From positions 1 through 49,994 of the forward strand of contig NZ_MLYP01000033.1 of the NCBI RefSeq assembly GCF_001866645.1: a stretch of 49,994 bases of DNA, written 5' to 3'. This stretch comes from Streptomyces colonosanans. Lineage in GTDB: Bacteria; Actinomycetota; Actinomycetes; Streptomycetales; Streptomycetaceae. Made by a program: the position numbers and the translations under genes. Below are positions 41,409 through 49,840 of the stretch, one piece after another. The notes beneath the pieces were generated by a model. It was not told the DNA's origin and ran no database searches. It worked only from the letters and a program-made list of their open reading frames with translations. Within the stretch, counting starts at the first letter, position 1. Every line of letters starts with the position of its first letter.

Positions 41409-42281
41409 ATGAGCCGTCCCCCGACTTTCACCCCGCCGCCCGGTGTCCGGGCGTACCAGCTGGCCACGGAGCGGGGGGAGTTCGCCGTGCTGGAGGCCGG
41501 CGCGGCGACGACACGGGTCAAGGGGACCGCTCTCCTGCTGCCGGGGTTCACCGGGAGCAAGGAGGACTTCATCCTCCTGCAGCCGCTGCTCGCGACGGCC
41601 GGGTACCGGACCATCGCCGTCGACGGGCGGGGGCAGTACGAGTCCCCCGGCCCCCGGGACGACGAAGCACCGTACGCTCAAGGCGAGTTGGCACGGGACG
41701 TCATCGCGCAGGTACACGCCGTCGGGGCGCCCGTGCATCTCCTCGGGCACTCGCTGGGCGGTCAGATCGCCCGTGCCGCCGTCCTCCTCGACGCCTCCCC
41801 GTTCGCCTCGCTCACCCTCATGTCCTCCGGCCCTGCCCAGATCTCCGTCCCCCAACAGCAGCGAGTCAAGCTGCTGCGCGACGCCCTTGCCGTCATGGGC
41901 ATGGCCGAGGTCTGGGAGGCCATTCAGGCCATGGAGCCGGCACAGCAGGCCGACGCCGGCGACGTCGACGAGGGGCTCTCCGACGGTGACGACCTGCGCC
42001 GCCGCTGGCTCCGCAACAGCCCCGCACAGCTCCTGGCCACGGGCCGGCAGCTGTGCGAGGAACCCGACCGGGTGGCCGAACTGGCCGCCGCCGGCCTGCC
42101 CGTACACGTGCTGTCCGGGGACCGCGACGACGCCTGGTCCCTCCCGCTCCTGGACGACATGGCCACCCGGCTCGGAGCCCGCCGCACCGTCGTACCGCGT
42201 GCGGAGCACTCTCCCAACACCGACCGGCCCGACCAGACGGCCGGCGCCCTCGCCGCCTTCTGGGACCGGCTCTCCCGTTAG
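41409..42281 (+). CDS. Alpha/beta hydrolase
   Basis: A 290-residue alpha/beta hydrolase with LLLPGFTGSKEDF (oxyanion), GHSLGG (Ser ~117), a GDRDDAW aspartate loop (~238) and RAEHSPN histidine (~263). No signal peptide. Substrate not identifiable. The start ATG 41409 is taken at the beginning of the conserved MSRPPTFTPPPGV segment; no strong ribosome site is visible. It is convergent with the NYN gene, 61 bp apart, and separated from the helicase by a terminator, so it is probably monocistronic. Confidence 0.9.
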   Translation: MSRPPTFTPPPGVRAYQLATERGEFAVLEAGAATTRVKGTALLLPGFTGSKEDFILLQPLLATAGYRTIAVDGRGQYESPGPRDDEAPYAQGELARDVIAQVHAVGAPVHLLGHSLGGQIARAAVLLDASPFASLTLMSSGPAQISVPQQQRVKLLRDALAVMGMAEVWEAIQAMEPAQQADAGDVDEGLSDGDDLRRRWLRNSPAQLLATGRQLCEEPDRVAELAAAGLPVHVLSGDRDDAWSLPLLDDMATRLGARRTVVPRAEHSPNTDRPDQTAGALAAFWDRLSR

Positions 42282-42342
42282 TCCCAGCTCCTGTCAGCCC
42301 CTGGTCCCGCCGAGTGCCTTGAGCGCCGCGCGTGTTGGGGCA

Positions 42343-43239
42343 TCAGTACTGCGCCTGCAGATGCTCCCAGAAGCCGTCCCGCAGCGTGCGTCGCAGATCC
42401 GACTGGCCGCGCAGCGAGTACTGCAGCAGGCCCTCCGCCTCCACCAGCAGGTCCTGGTCGACGGATCCAGGCAGATACGGATGTCCGGGCAGCAGCTCCG
42501 CCAGCGCCTCCCGGCCCCGCTCGGCCAGCCACTTCGCCGCGATCCGGGCGCCCACGAAACGGACGTCCTCGCGCGTGGGGCGGGCCACCGTCGGCACGTC
42601 GTACGTCACGGCCGTCCGCCGCGCCACGTACGGCTTGAAGAAATCGAGTTCGAGGGTGCGCTGGCTGTCGACCTCCCACAGCAGCGGGTCCGCCTGGTTG
42701 CGGCCCTCGGGCGCCTCGATGCCCCACAGGTGCACCCGCGCGCCGTACCCCTGTGCCGCCTCGACCGCCGACACCAGGTCCTCGTCGCCCCCGATGAGCG
42801 CCGCGTCGCTGATGGCGCGATGCCGGGCCAGTGACTCCAGGTCGGACCGGATGAGGGAGTCGACGCCCTTCTGCTGGTTGTTGGCGTTGAGGTTGCCGAG
42901 CCGTACCTTCACGTCCGGGAGTTCGGCGATGGACTGCTGTTCCGCCGTGTGGATGCGGCGTCGCGCACCGTCGTACCAGTACACGCGCAGGAGTCGGCTG
43001 TCCGCGAAGATCGTGCGCGCCATGTCGATGAGCGCCTCGATCAACCCCTCGGCGTCGACGTCGAAGGCCCGGCGGTCCTCGGTACCGGCGACGAGTCGTC
43101 CCGCGGCCGCATACAGATAGCCGGCGTCGACGAAGATCGCATGGGTCGAGGGTGTCTTCGCCACCTCGGCGAGCATGCGCTGGAGCAACTCGTTCGTACG
43201 GTCGATGCGGGCGCCGAGCGCCGCCAGGTCGTCGTTCAT
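42343..43239 (-). CDS. NYN-domain (PIN-like) putative RNase
   Basis: A 298-residue protein with an N-terminal NYN domain: AIFVDAGYLYAAAG with the first metal aspartate (D38), GVDSLIRSDLESLA (~125-138) and ALIGGDEDLVSAVEAA (~147-162). These acidic positions match the metal site of PIN-like ribonucleases (LabA/DUF88 relatives). The C-terminal ~100 residues form a helical extension, with KWLAERGREALAEL and a Tyr at the end. The ATG at 43239 follows a region shared with a divergent small gene. Target RNA unknown. Confidence 0.88.
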   Translation of the reverse strand: MNDDLAALGARIDRTNELLQRMLAEVAKTPSTHAIFVDAGYLYAAAGRLVAGTEDRRAFDVDAEGLIEALIDMARTIFADSRLLRVYWYDGARRRIHTAEQQSIAELPDVKVRLGNLNANNQQKGVDSLIRSDLESLARHRAISDAALIGGDEDLVSAVEAAQGYGARVHLWGIEAPEGRNQADPLLWEVDSQRTLELDFFKPYVARRTAVTYDVPTVARPTREDVRFVGARIAAKWLAERGREALAELLPGHPYLPGSVDQDLLVEAEGLLQYSLRGQSDLRRTLRDGFWEHLQAQY

Positions 43240-43490
43240 ATGCCTCCATTGTCCCGGCGGTCACGCTGCGAACACAACCGGCCCCGATGAGTGGATCACC
43301 ACCGACGCCATAGACGTCCGCTTCGGCTCCTCACCGGCCGATGATTAGGGATTCGAAAAATTTCCTTAGCGTAGGGAATCTTTTGAGCGGGTGTCTCGTT
43401 GACTCGTACTGGGACGGGGGCAACGCCGCCCTGGGCCCGCTCACCAGTAGTTCTCCTCAGGAGGATGACCAGACGAAGGGAGAAGCCCCT

Positions 43491-43643
43491 ATGCGCTTCG
43501 AAATCATGCGACTCGACGACGTCGACGGTACGCCCGTGGACACCACCGTCGTGGACGCCGCCTCCGTCAAGCAGATCGTTCAGCATGCCGCGGCCATCGG
43601 GCAGCGACTGTGGATCCGCCCGGCCGACACGTCCGCCTCGTAA
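43491..43643 (+). CDS. 50-residue conserved-type small protein
   Basis: The ATG at 43491 has GAAGGGAG upstream at 7-8 nt. The product, starting MRFEIMRLDDVDG and containing VVDAASVKQIVQHAAAIGQR, looks like a compact beta-alpha protein. A perfect terminator follows 26 nt after the stop and an AT-rich promoter-like segment lies upstream (~43345-43385), so this is a self-contained transcription unit. Function unknown. Confidence 0.75.
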   Translation: MRFEIMRLDDVDGTPVDTTVVDAASVKQIVQHAAAIGQRLWIRPADTSAS

Positions 43644-43669
43644 TCGCTCGCCCGGCGACGTCAGACTTC

Positions 43670-43703
43670 GAAGCCCCGTACGGCAGATGCCGTACGGGGC
43701 TTC
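43670..43703. terminator. Bidirectional terminator
   Basis: A perfect 15-bp stem (GAAGCCCCGTACGGC, 43670-43684, with 43689-43703) and AGAT loop between the 50-codon gene and convergent MarC gene. Confidence 0.9.
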
Positions 43704-43728
43704 GTGTACTGAGGGGGCGCAGGCGGCG

Positions 43729-44334
43729 TCAGCCTCCGCGGATGATCTGGGTGATCCCGTTGATGATCTGCTGCACGGCGATCGCGGAGAGCATCATGCC
43801 CGCCAGCCGGGTCACCAGGACCACGCCGCCGTCCTTGATCACGCGAATGATCAGCAGCGAGTAGCGCATGACCAGCCACAGCACGATGTGGATCGCGAGG
43901 ATGGCCGTCCACACGGACACCTGGCTCCCCACGGTGTCGGCCTTCTGCACAGCCAGGATCACGGACACGATCGCACCCGGCCCGGCCAGCAGCGGCATGC
44001 CAAGGGGCACGAGAGCGACATTGACGTCCTTGGTCTGCTGCGGCTCGTCGGTCTTGCCGGTCAGCAGGTCGAGGGCGATCAGCAGGAGCAGCAGCCCGCC
44101 GGCGATCATCAGCGCGGGCACGGAGACATGCAGGTAGTTGAGGATCTGATGGCCGAGCACGCCGAACACGGTGATGACACCGCCGGCCACGCAGACGGCC
44201 TGGAAGGCCATCCGCTTCTGCACCTTGGTGGCGCGCCCGGCGGTGAGCGCGAGAAAGATCGGGATGATCCCCGGGGGATCCATGATCACAAAGAGAGTGA
44301 AGAAGAGGGAACCGAAGACTGCGACGTCGAACAT
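43729..44334 (-). CDS. MarC family integral membrane protein
   Basis: A 201-residue protein with six TM segments and the MarC landmarks FVIMDPPGIIPIFLALT in TM1-2 and PLGMPLLAGPGAI in the middle. The MarC/SNARE-associated-like family was once linked to multiple antibiotic resistance, but the transported substrate is unknown. ATG 44334 is chosen over 44373 because AAGG lies just upstream and TM1 begins immediately after. It lies downstream of the PHP gene on the same strand (162 bp). Confidence 0.92.
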   Translation of the reverse strand: MFDVAVFGSLFFTLFVIMDPPGIIPIFLALTAGRATKVQKRMAFQAVCVAGGVITVFGVLGHQILNYLHVSVPALMIAGGLLLLLIALDLLTGKTDEPQQTKDVNVALVPLGMPLLAGPGAIVSVILAVQKADTVGSQVSVWTAILAIHIVLWLVMRYSLLIIRVIKDGGVVLVTRLAGMMLSAIAVQQIINGITQIIRGG

Positions 44335-44496
44335 GGAGGCCTTGCGAAGAGATGAAGAGATACGGACGAGCATGCGGCGGCGGGCAGGCCACTGCCGCTG
44401 GGACTGGGACAGTGATCGCGGCCGAAGGCGCGCGACGGTGGGGCACCGCGGCGGGAGCCGGTGCCTCGAAAGCGGAGGGAACGGACTACGCCAGGG

Positions 44497-45363
44497 TCAG
44501 GCGCCCCGGCGTCCACCGGCGCCCGGCACCGGGAACGCCCCGGTGGCTCGGCGGATGATCTCCCCGTACACCTCGGGGTCGGTGGTGAACTCCCCGAGCG
44601 CGCACGTCTTGTGACTGCCGTGATAGTCGGAGGAGCCGGTGGCGAGGAGCCCCAGCTCGTCCGCAAGGCCGTGCAGCCGCGCACGGGTCGCCGGGTCGTG
44701 GTCCATGTGGTCGACCTCGATGCCGTCGAGTCCGGCTGCGGCGAGGTCCGCGATGGCGGACTCCGGCACCGTCCGCCCGCGCTTCGCGGCGGCCGGGTGC
44801 GCGAAGACGGTGACCCCGCCCGCGGCCTTGACCAGCCGGATCACCTCGAAGGGGTCACTCTCGTGCTTCTCGACGTACGCGCGTCCGCCGTCGGCCAGCC
44901 ACTCGGGCGTGAACGCGTCCGAGACGCTGTCCACGACACCGAGGCCGACCAGCGCGGAGGCGATGTGCGGCCGCCCGACGGAGCCGCCACCGGCGATGCG
45001 TGCCACCTGCTCCCAGGTGATCGGCACGCCCAGCTCCCGCAGCTTGGCGATCATGGCGTGGGCCCGCGGCACCCGGTCGTCGCGCACCAGCTCGCGCTCG
45101 GCGAGCAGCCCGGGCTCCTCGGGATCGAAGAGATAGGCCAGCATGTGCACGCTGACGCCGTTCAGCCGGCAGGAAAGTTCGGCACCGGTGACGAGGGTCA
45201 GCCCCACGGGCAGCGCGACGATCGCTTCCTCGTGGCCGCGGGTGGTGTCGTGATCGGTGAGGGCGACGATGTCCAGTCCGGCGGCCGCGGCGCCCTGCAC
45301 CAGCTCGGCCGGGGTGTCCGTACCGTCGGAGGCGGTGGAGTGGGTGTGCAGATCGATGCGCAC
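44497..45363 (-). CDS. PHP-domain phosphoesterase (YciV/RNase AM-like)
   Basis: A 288-residue PHP protein. Metal-binding motifs are DLHTHSTASDG (4-14), ALTDHD (~34-39), GAELSC (~60-65), VFAHPA (~190) and GSSDYHG (~247-253), the full set for a trinuclear site. The family includes 3',5'-nucleoside bisphosphate phosphatase and the 5'-3' exonuclease RNase AM (YciV), which share this length. GTG 45363 has TTGGAG upstream. A role in nucleotide recycling or RNA 5'-end maturation is inferred from family membership. Confidence 0.9.
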   Translation of the reverse strand: MRIDLHTHSTASDGTDTPAELVQGAAAAGLDIVALTDHDTTRGHEEAIVALPVGLTLVTGAELSCRLNGVSVHMLAYLFDPEEPGLLAERELVRDDRVPRAHAMIAKLRELGVPITWEQVARIAGGGSVGRPHIASALVGLGVVDSVSDAFTPEWLADGGRAYVEKHESDPFEVIRLVKAAGGVTVFAHPAAAKRGRTVPESAIADLAAAGLDGIEVDHMDHDPATRARLHGLADELGLLATGSSDYHGSHKTCALGEFTTDPEVYGEIIRRATGAFPVPGAGGRRGA

Positions 45364-45534
45364 GACACAGACTCCAAGCGGTGACGGGACAAAAGGGGGA
45401 CGCTCAAGGATAACGGGAGTTCCAGCCCTCTTGTTACACCCGCAGTGCGGATACGCCCCCTACACACGCAGGAGCGTGTTCCGCCCAGGAGGCCGCCCGG
45501 GAGAGGGCGCCGCCGCAACCCCGGCCACGCCCGG

Positions 45535-46176
45535 TCACGGCTCCAGCAGGCGCGGTGACAGCGCCCCGCACGGCAGCAGGTCCATCTCGGCCCCCGCGTC
45601 CCGCAGATCCGTCAGCACCAGCTCGTCGTACATCAGCATCCCCGTCTGCTCCGGCCAGACCACCGCCCACAGCCACAGCCCACGCGCCTCGCCCGCGAAG
45701 ACCGCGCGGTCGTCAGGGGTGCCCGAGAGGTGCCACAGCGGAGTGGGACGACCCGCGGCCAGCACCTTCGCCTGGGGCGGTTTCTCGACATCGAGGTACG
45801 GGCCGGGGTCCGGGCCGTCGATGCCCGCGTATCTGGCGCCGAGGCCGACCCCCAGTTCCTCGGCGACGAGGATCAGCTCTCCCACACCGCCCAGCGGGCC
45901 GGGACCGGAGCACGCCACGGCCGTGGCACGGCCCCCGCTGCGGTCGTCGCCCGCACAGGCCACACCCGTGAACAGCCAGCCGACCGGCAGCGGCCACGGC
46001 ATCCAGACCGGCACCTTGGCGCGGTGCACCACCACACCGAGGGCCTCGACGCTGGGCGGGATCACAGGCTGCAGCGGATACACGGTCCCGTGCACATCGC
46101 ACTGCCAGGAGTCGGAAAAGAGTCCGGGAGCCCTGACCCGGCCACCGCACTTCGGGCAACTGGGTTCGCCCCTCAT
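45535..46176 (-). CDS. DUF6758 family protein with N-terminal zinc ribbon
   Basis: A 213-residue protein with an N-terminal CPKCGG...CDVHG zinc-ribbon-like segment, a PLPVGWLFTGVACAGD core and LGARYAGIDG in the middle. It corresponds to the actinobacterial DUF6758 family; function unknown. No TM segment. It starts at ATG 46176 and is divergent from the MFS exporter across a region with palindromic sites, so it may share their control. Confidence 0.85.
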   Translation of the reverse strand: MRGEPSCPKCGGRVRAPGLFSDSWQCDVHGTVYPLQPVIPPSVEALGVVVHRAKVPVWMPWPLPVGWLFTGVACAGDDRSGGRATAVACSGPGPLGGVGELILVAEELGVGLGARYAGIDGPDPGPYLDVEKPPQAKVLAAGRPTPLWHLSGTPDDRAVFAGEARGLWLWAVVWPEQTGMLMYDELVLTDLRDAGAEMDLLPCGALSPRLLEP

Positions 46177-46268
46177 AGGGCCCCACGGTCCTCCCCGTCC
46201 AGCGCCGCGTCAAGGACGATCACCCGTCCGACGTAGGCGCCCCACGGCCGTCTCACCAGCCAAAATTA

Positions 46269-46298
46269 GATGCATGTTGCATCCATTAGGTCTCCTAA
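46269..46298. promoter_or_regulatory. Two palindromes upstream of the MFS gene (putative operators)
   Basis: GATGCA-TGT-TGCATC (46269-46283) is a perfect 6-bp inverted repeat with a 3-bp spacer, immediately followed by TTAGG-TCT-CCTAA (46286-46298). The surrounding ~50 bp is unusually AT-rich and includes TTAATATG/TATAAG-type -10 candidates. Operators of MarR/TetR regulators have this shape and place. No regulator gene lies adjacent. Confidence 0.6.
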
Positions 46299-46349
46299 CT
46301 TAATATGTGTATAAGTCAACGATCTCGTCGGAAAGATGCAAGGACACAC

Positions 46350-47627
46350 ATGAGCAGCAGTACAGGGGGAGCCGCCACAGGTTCAGCGGCCGAGACAGGC
46401 CGGACGGACGCGTTCGACGCTGGAGGCGGCGGCATTCTGCGTCAGCCGAAGGCCGTCTGGGCGACCGCGGGAGCGTCCGTCGTCGCCTTCATGGGCATCG
46501 GGCTCGTCGACCCGATCCTGCCCTCCATCGCCAAGGGCCTGAACGCCACGCCCAGCCAGGTCTCCCTGCTCTTCACCTCGTACTTCCTCATCACCGCCGT
46601 CGCGATGCTGGTCACCGGCTTCGTCTCCAGCCGCATCGGCGGCCGCAAGACGCTTCTACTCGGCCTCGCGTTCGTCGTGGTCTTCGCCGGTCTCGCGGGC
46701 ACCTCGAACTCGGTCGACCAGCTCGTCGGCTTCCGGGCCGGCTGGGGACTCGGCAATGCGCTGTTCGTCTCCACGGCCCTCGCCGTCATCGTCGGAGCGG
46801 CGGCCGGGGGCAGTGCCGCGGCGATCCTGCTGTACGAGTCGGCGCTCGGCCTCGGTATGGCGTGTGGTCCGCTGCTGGGTGCGCTGCTCGGCAACGCAAG
46901 CTGGCGCTACCCGTTCTTCGGCACCGCGTTCCTGATGGCGGTCGGATTCCTGTGCATCACGGCGTTCCTGAAGGAGCAGCCCAAGCCCGCACGCAAGACG
47001 TCACTGCTGGACCCGATCAAGGCGCTCGGCCACGGCGGACTGGCCTCCGCGGCGGCCTCGGCGTTCTTCTACAACTACACGTTCTTCACCGTGCTGGCCT
47101 TCACCCCGTTCGTGCTGAACATGACCCCGTACAAGTCGGGGGCCGTGTTCTTCGCCTGGGGTGTGCTGCTCGCCATCTCCTCGGTGCTCGTGGCGCCACG
47201 CATGCAGGAACGATTCGGCTCGCTGAAGGTGCTGGGTGGCTCGCTGGTGCTGCTCGCAGCCGACGTCCTCGTGCTCGGCTACGGCGACCACTCCACCGCC
47301 GTCGTCTGCACGATCCTGTCCGGCGTCTTCATCGGCGTGAACAACACCGTGTACACCGAACTGGCGCTGGGGGTCTCGGACGCGCCGCGCCCGGTGGCGA
47401 GCGCGGGCTACAACTTCGTGCGCTGGTTCGCCGCCGCGGCGGCGCCCTACCTCGCCCCGAAGCTCGCGGAGTGGAGCGACATCCATATGCCGTTCGTGGT
47501 CGCGGCGTTCACGGCGCTGGCCGGCGCGGTCGTGGTCGCCGTACGGCGCAAGGCGCTGAACGGGGAGGCGGAAGAGCTTCGGGCGCGGCACGCCACGGAG
47601 GACGGAGTCTCGGCCTTCGCCGGCTGA
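46350..47627 (+). CDS. MFS transporter (drug/H+ antiporter type)
   Basis: A 425-residue MFS protein with about 12 TM segments. The loop between TM2 and TM3 reads FVSSRIGGRKTLLLG, a motif A variant, and the TM5 region GLGMACGPLLGALLG is like motif C, the antiporter motif. Residues 1-35 are a disordered leader. Substrates are probably small drugs or metabolites leaving the cell. AAGGA lies 6 nt before the ATG at 46350. The palindromic promoter region suggests induction by a ligand-responsive repressor encoded elsewhere. The stop is 22 bp from the convergent SUFU gene. Confidence 0.92.
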   Translation: MSSSTGGAATGSAAETGRTDAFDAGGGGILRQPKAVWATAGASVVAFMGIGLVDPILPSIAKGLNATPSQVSLLFTSYFLITAVAMLVTGFVSSRIGGRKTLLLGLAFVVVFAGLAGTSNSVDQLVGFRAGWGLGNALFVSTALAVIVGAAAGGSAAAILLYESALGLGMACGPLLGALLGNASWRYPFFGTAFLMAVGFLCITAFLKEQPKPARKTSLLDPIKALGHGGLASAAASAFFYNYTFFTVLAFTPFVLNMTPYKSGAVFFAWGVLLAISSVLVAPRMQERFGSLKVLGGSLVLLAADVLVLGYGDHSTAVVCTILSGVFIGVNNTVYTELALGVSDAPRPVASAGYNFVRWFAAAAAPYLAPKLAEWSDIHMPFVVAAFTALAGAVVVAVRRKALNGEAEELRARHATEDGVSAFAG

Positions 47628-47649
47628 CATCCGCCGACGGTGAGATCGG

Positions 47650-48234
47650 TCACTCCAGAGGGACGGACCTGCGGGACGGATCCCGTAGGTCCGTGCCGTT
47701 CGTGAGCCAGCGCTCCTGGAGGGCCTGCGCACCGTGCACCCGTTTCCAGGCGGACTCGTTGGGGGTCATGGGAAGCAGCGGCAGGAACCGTACGGGGTCG
47801 AGGGGCCCGTCGAGTTCGAGGTCTTCCACCAAGCCGCCCGGCTCGGCGACCAGGACCGAGGTGAAGGGGGCACCGGGCCACAGCGGGCCGCCGACGTCGA
47901 GCGAGGCGCCGGGAGCCACGACCACGCCTTCGACCTGCGGAAAGGCGGCGAGCACGGCAAGCGGCCGAAGTGCCTTGTCGGTGTCGGCCAGACCGCCGCG
48001 AACGGAGAGGATCAGCTCGGCGCGCGGGCCCTTGACCGGGTCGGCGAGCATCGCCGTGGGGTCCGTCATGGGCTGGGCGGACATGCCGAGCGTGGCGTAA
48101 CGGACGACGTCCCCCTCGTGGAAGCGCAGCACCTCGATACGGTCCGTGCCCAGGAAGGTGACCGCGGCACGCGCGTCCGGCTCGCCCAGTGCGGTGCGCA
48201 ACCGGGCCTCGACCAGAGGAAGAACATCAGCCAT
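47650..48234 (-). CDS. Suppressor-of-fused (SUFU) domain protein
   Basis: A 194-residue protein of the bacterial SUFU family: GTDRIEVLRF, YATLGMSAQP, AELILSVRGG and the conserved FTSVLVAEPGG segment. Bacterial SUFU-like proteins are often immunity or scaffold proteins near toxins, but no toxin gene is visible here, so a housekeeping or unknown role is likelier. The ATG at 48234 opens the conserved MADVLPLVEARL; the frame runs further to 48369 without conserved residues. No strong ribosome site. Confidence 0.88.
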   Translation of the reverse strand: MADVLPLVEARLRTALGEPDARAAVTFLGTDRIEVLRFHEGDVVRYATLGMSAQPMTDPTAMLADPVKGPRAELILSVRGGLADTDKALRPLAVLAAFPQVEGVVVAPGASLDVGGPLWPGAPFTSVLVAEPGGLVEDLELDGPLDPVRFLPLLPMTPNESAWKRVHGAQALQERWLTNGTDLRDPSRRSVPLE

Positions 48235-48399
48235 GCGGTGAGCATAGAACTCGTCAGCACCAGGCAAAGCGGCACCTTGACACTTCAGTCGGCTGATACT
48301 CTTGCCCGGGTGTTCGGGCAGCACGCAGAAGCGTCGCGTTCGGGTCCCGACGCCGATGAGACTCCCCACAGGGGACCGGCCGGAGGAGGTGGGACTGCG
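48235..48399. other. First part of the SUFU-corA intergenic region
   Basis: Upstream part of the 442-bp gap. It contains TTGACA at 48277 without a well-spaced -10, and CCCGGGTGTTCGGG-type inverted bases at 48305-48318. No gene is seen. Confidence 0.35.
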
Positions 48400-48447
48400 A
48401 TGGACCGAAGTCGACCGTGCAGTACCACCCGCTCTTCCGGTCGCTGA
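48400..48447 (+). CDS. Possible 15-codon leader ORF of corA
   Basis: ATG 48400 lies 9 nt after GGAGGAGGT (48382-48390), the strongest ribosome-site match in the region, and encodes MDRSRPCSTTRSSGR. It lies 230 nt before corA in an otherwise gene-free leader. In Salmonella a short ORF (corL) in the corA leader couples translation to Rho-dependent termination. Parallel function is inference; the ORF itself could be chance. Confidence 0.4.
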   Translation: MDRSRPCSTTRSSGR

Positions 48448-48676
48448 TGTAGCTGCTCTGGCTCTAGCTGGCTGCCACCTCTCGCATGCGCACCACCACG
48501 GAAGAGCGTTTCGTTCCGTTCTGCCTGATCTGACTCAGCAGCGAAACCCGCCACCGCGACGGTGCGGTGCTCCCCGCTTTGTGGACGTGCCAAACATCCG
48601 CGTTCAGGACGTCCTCATTCCGGTCAGTTCCAACCGTCCTCGGCGCCTCTCGCTGCTCGTTGCGAAGGAGCCCGCC
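48448..48676. other. Rest of the corA leader
   Basis: About 230 nt without a gene. I looked for M-box (Mg riboswitch) and ydaO-type signatures and did not find them. A GAGC/GCTC-rich part around 48455-48480 (CTGCTCTGGCTCTAGCTGG) can form small hairpins. Confidence 0.35.
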
Positions 48677-49795
48677 ATGTCGATGATTCGTGACCTGCGC
48701 GCCGCCGTGGTCCGCCCGTCCCGCCCCACGCCGCGCAACAACGACCACACCTACGAGACCACGCGCGGCCCCGGGACGGTGTCTGCCATCGTCGACTGCG
48801 CCGTCTACCGCGACGGCGTCCGCGTCGAGTCGCCCCAGCCGCTGTCCCCGCACGAGGCGATGCGACAGGTGCGCCGCGACGGGGACTTCGTGTGGATAGG
48901 CCTGCACGAGCCGACCGAGGCCGAATTCGCCGGTATCGCAAGCGAGTTCGGACTGCACCCGCTGGCGGTCGAGGACGCGGTGCAGGCGCACCAGCGTCCG
49001 AAGCTGGAACGGTACGACGAGTCGCTCTTCACCGTCTTCAAGACCATCCACTACGTCGACCACGACGAGCTGACCGCCAACAGCGAGCTCGTCGAGACCG
49101 GCGAGGTCATGTGCTTCACCGGACGGAACTTCTTCATCACCGTCCGGCACGGCGGACAGGGCTCGCTGCGCGCGCTGCGGCACCGGCTGCAGGACGACCC
49201 CGAGCTGCTGGCCAAGGGCCCGTCGGCCGTGCTGCACGCCATCGCCGACCACGTCGTCGACGGGTACATCGCGGTGGCGGACGCGGTGCAGGACGACATC
49301 GACGAGGTGGAGACGGAGGTGTTCTCGCCCGGCCGGAAGGGGACGCCCCGGGGTACGGACGCCGGCCGTATCTACCAACTCAAGCGCGAGGTACTGGAGT
49401 TCAAGCGAGCGGTGGCGCCGCTGCTGCGGCCGATGCAGCTGCTGAGCGAGCGGCCGATGCGGCTGATCGACCCGGACATCCAGAAGTACTTCCGCGATGT
49501 CGCCGACCACGTCGCCCGGGTGCACGAGCAGGTGGTGGGCTTCGACGAGCTGCTGAACTCGATCCTCCAGGCCAACCTGGCGCAGGCGTCCGTCGCGCAG
49601 AACGAGGACATGCGCAAGATCACGGCATGGGCGGCGATCATCGCCGTGCCGACGATGGTGTGCGGGGTGTACGGCATGAACTTCAAGCACATGCCAGAGC
49701 TGCAGTGGACGTACGGCTACCCGGTGATCCTGGGCATCACGGCGGCCATCTGTCTGGGCATCCACCGCACGCTGAAGCGCAACGGCTGGCTGTGA
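48677..49795 (+). CDS. corA: CorA family Mg2+/Co2+ transporter
   Basis: A 372-residue CorA-type channel subunit. The N-terminal ~300 residues form the cytosolic alpha/beta and stalk helix part; the GMN signature (YGMNF, ~332-336) sits between TM1 (AAIIAVPTMVCGVYG) and TM2 (YPVILGITAAICLGI), and the protein ends in the basic LKRNGWL. CorA pentamers import Mg2+ and are gated by cytosolic Mg2+. GAAGGAG lies 7 nt before ATG 48677. It is probably monocistronic, with a long leader and GC-rich repeats behind it. Confidence 0.94.
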   Translation: MSMIRDLRAAVVRPSRPTPRNNDHTYETTRGPGTVSAIVDCAVYRDGVRVESPQPLSPHEAMRQVRRDGDFVWIGLHEPTEAEFAGIASEFGLHPLAVEDAVQAHQRPKLERYDESLFTVFKTIHYVDHDELTANSELVETGEVMCFTGRNFFITVRHGGQGSLRALRHRLQDDPELLAKGPSAVLHAIADHVVDGYIAVADAVQDDIDEVETEVFSPGRKGTPRGTDAGRIYQLKREVLEFKRAVAPLLRPMQLLSERPMRLIDPDIQKYFRDVADHVARVHEQVVGFDELLNSILQANLAQASVAQNEDMRKITAWAAIIAVPTMVCGVYGMNFKHMPELQWTYGYPVILGITAAICLGIHRTLKRNGWL

Positions 49796-49840
49796 CGGTG
49801 GAGCACTAGCGGCAGGCAACGTTTGCCCGTTAAGGAGCGG

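Noticed and set aside
47650..48234. SUFU protein as an immunity protein of a toxin system
   Set aside because: No polymorphic toxin or effector gene is adjacent; its neighbours are an MFS exporter and corA.
48277..48305. TTGACA-based promoter for corA
   Set aside because: No -10 hexamer lies at 16-19 bp; the nearest TANNNT gives a 14-bp spacer.
48448..48676. M-box or ydaO riboswitch in the corA leader
   Set aside because: The conserved M-box and ydaO blocks could not be recognised by eye.
48302..48676. Extension of CorA by 125 residues
   Set aside because: The upstream residues lack CorA similarity, and GAAGGAG sits just before ATG 48677.
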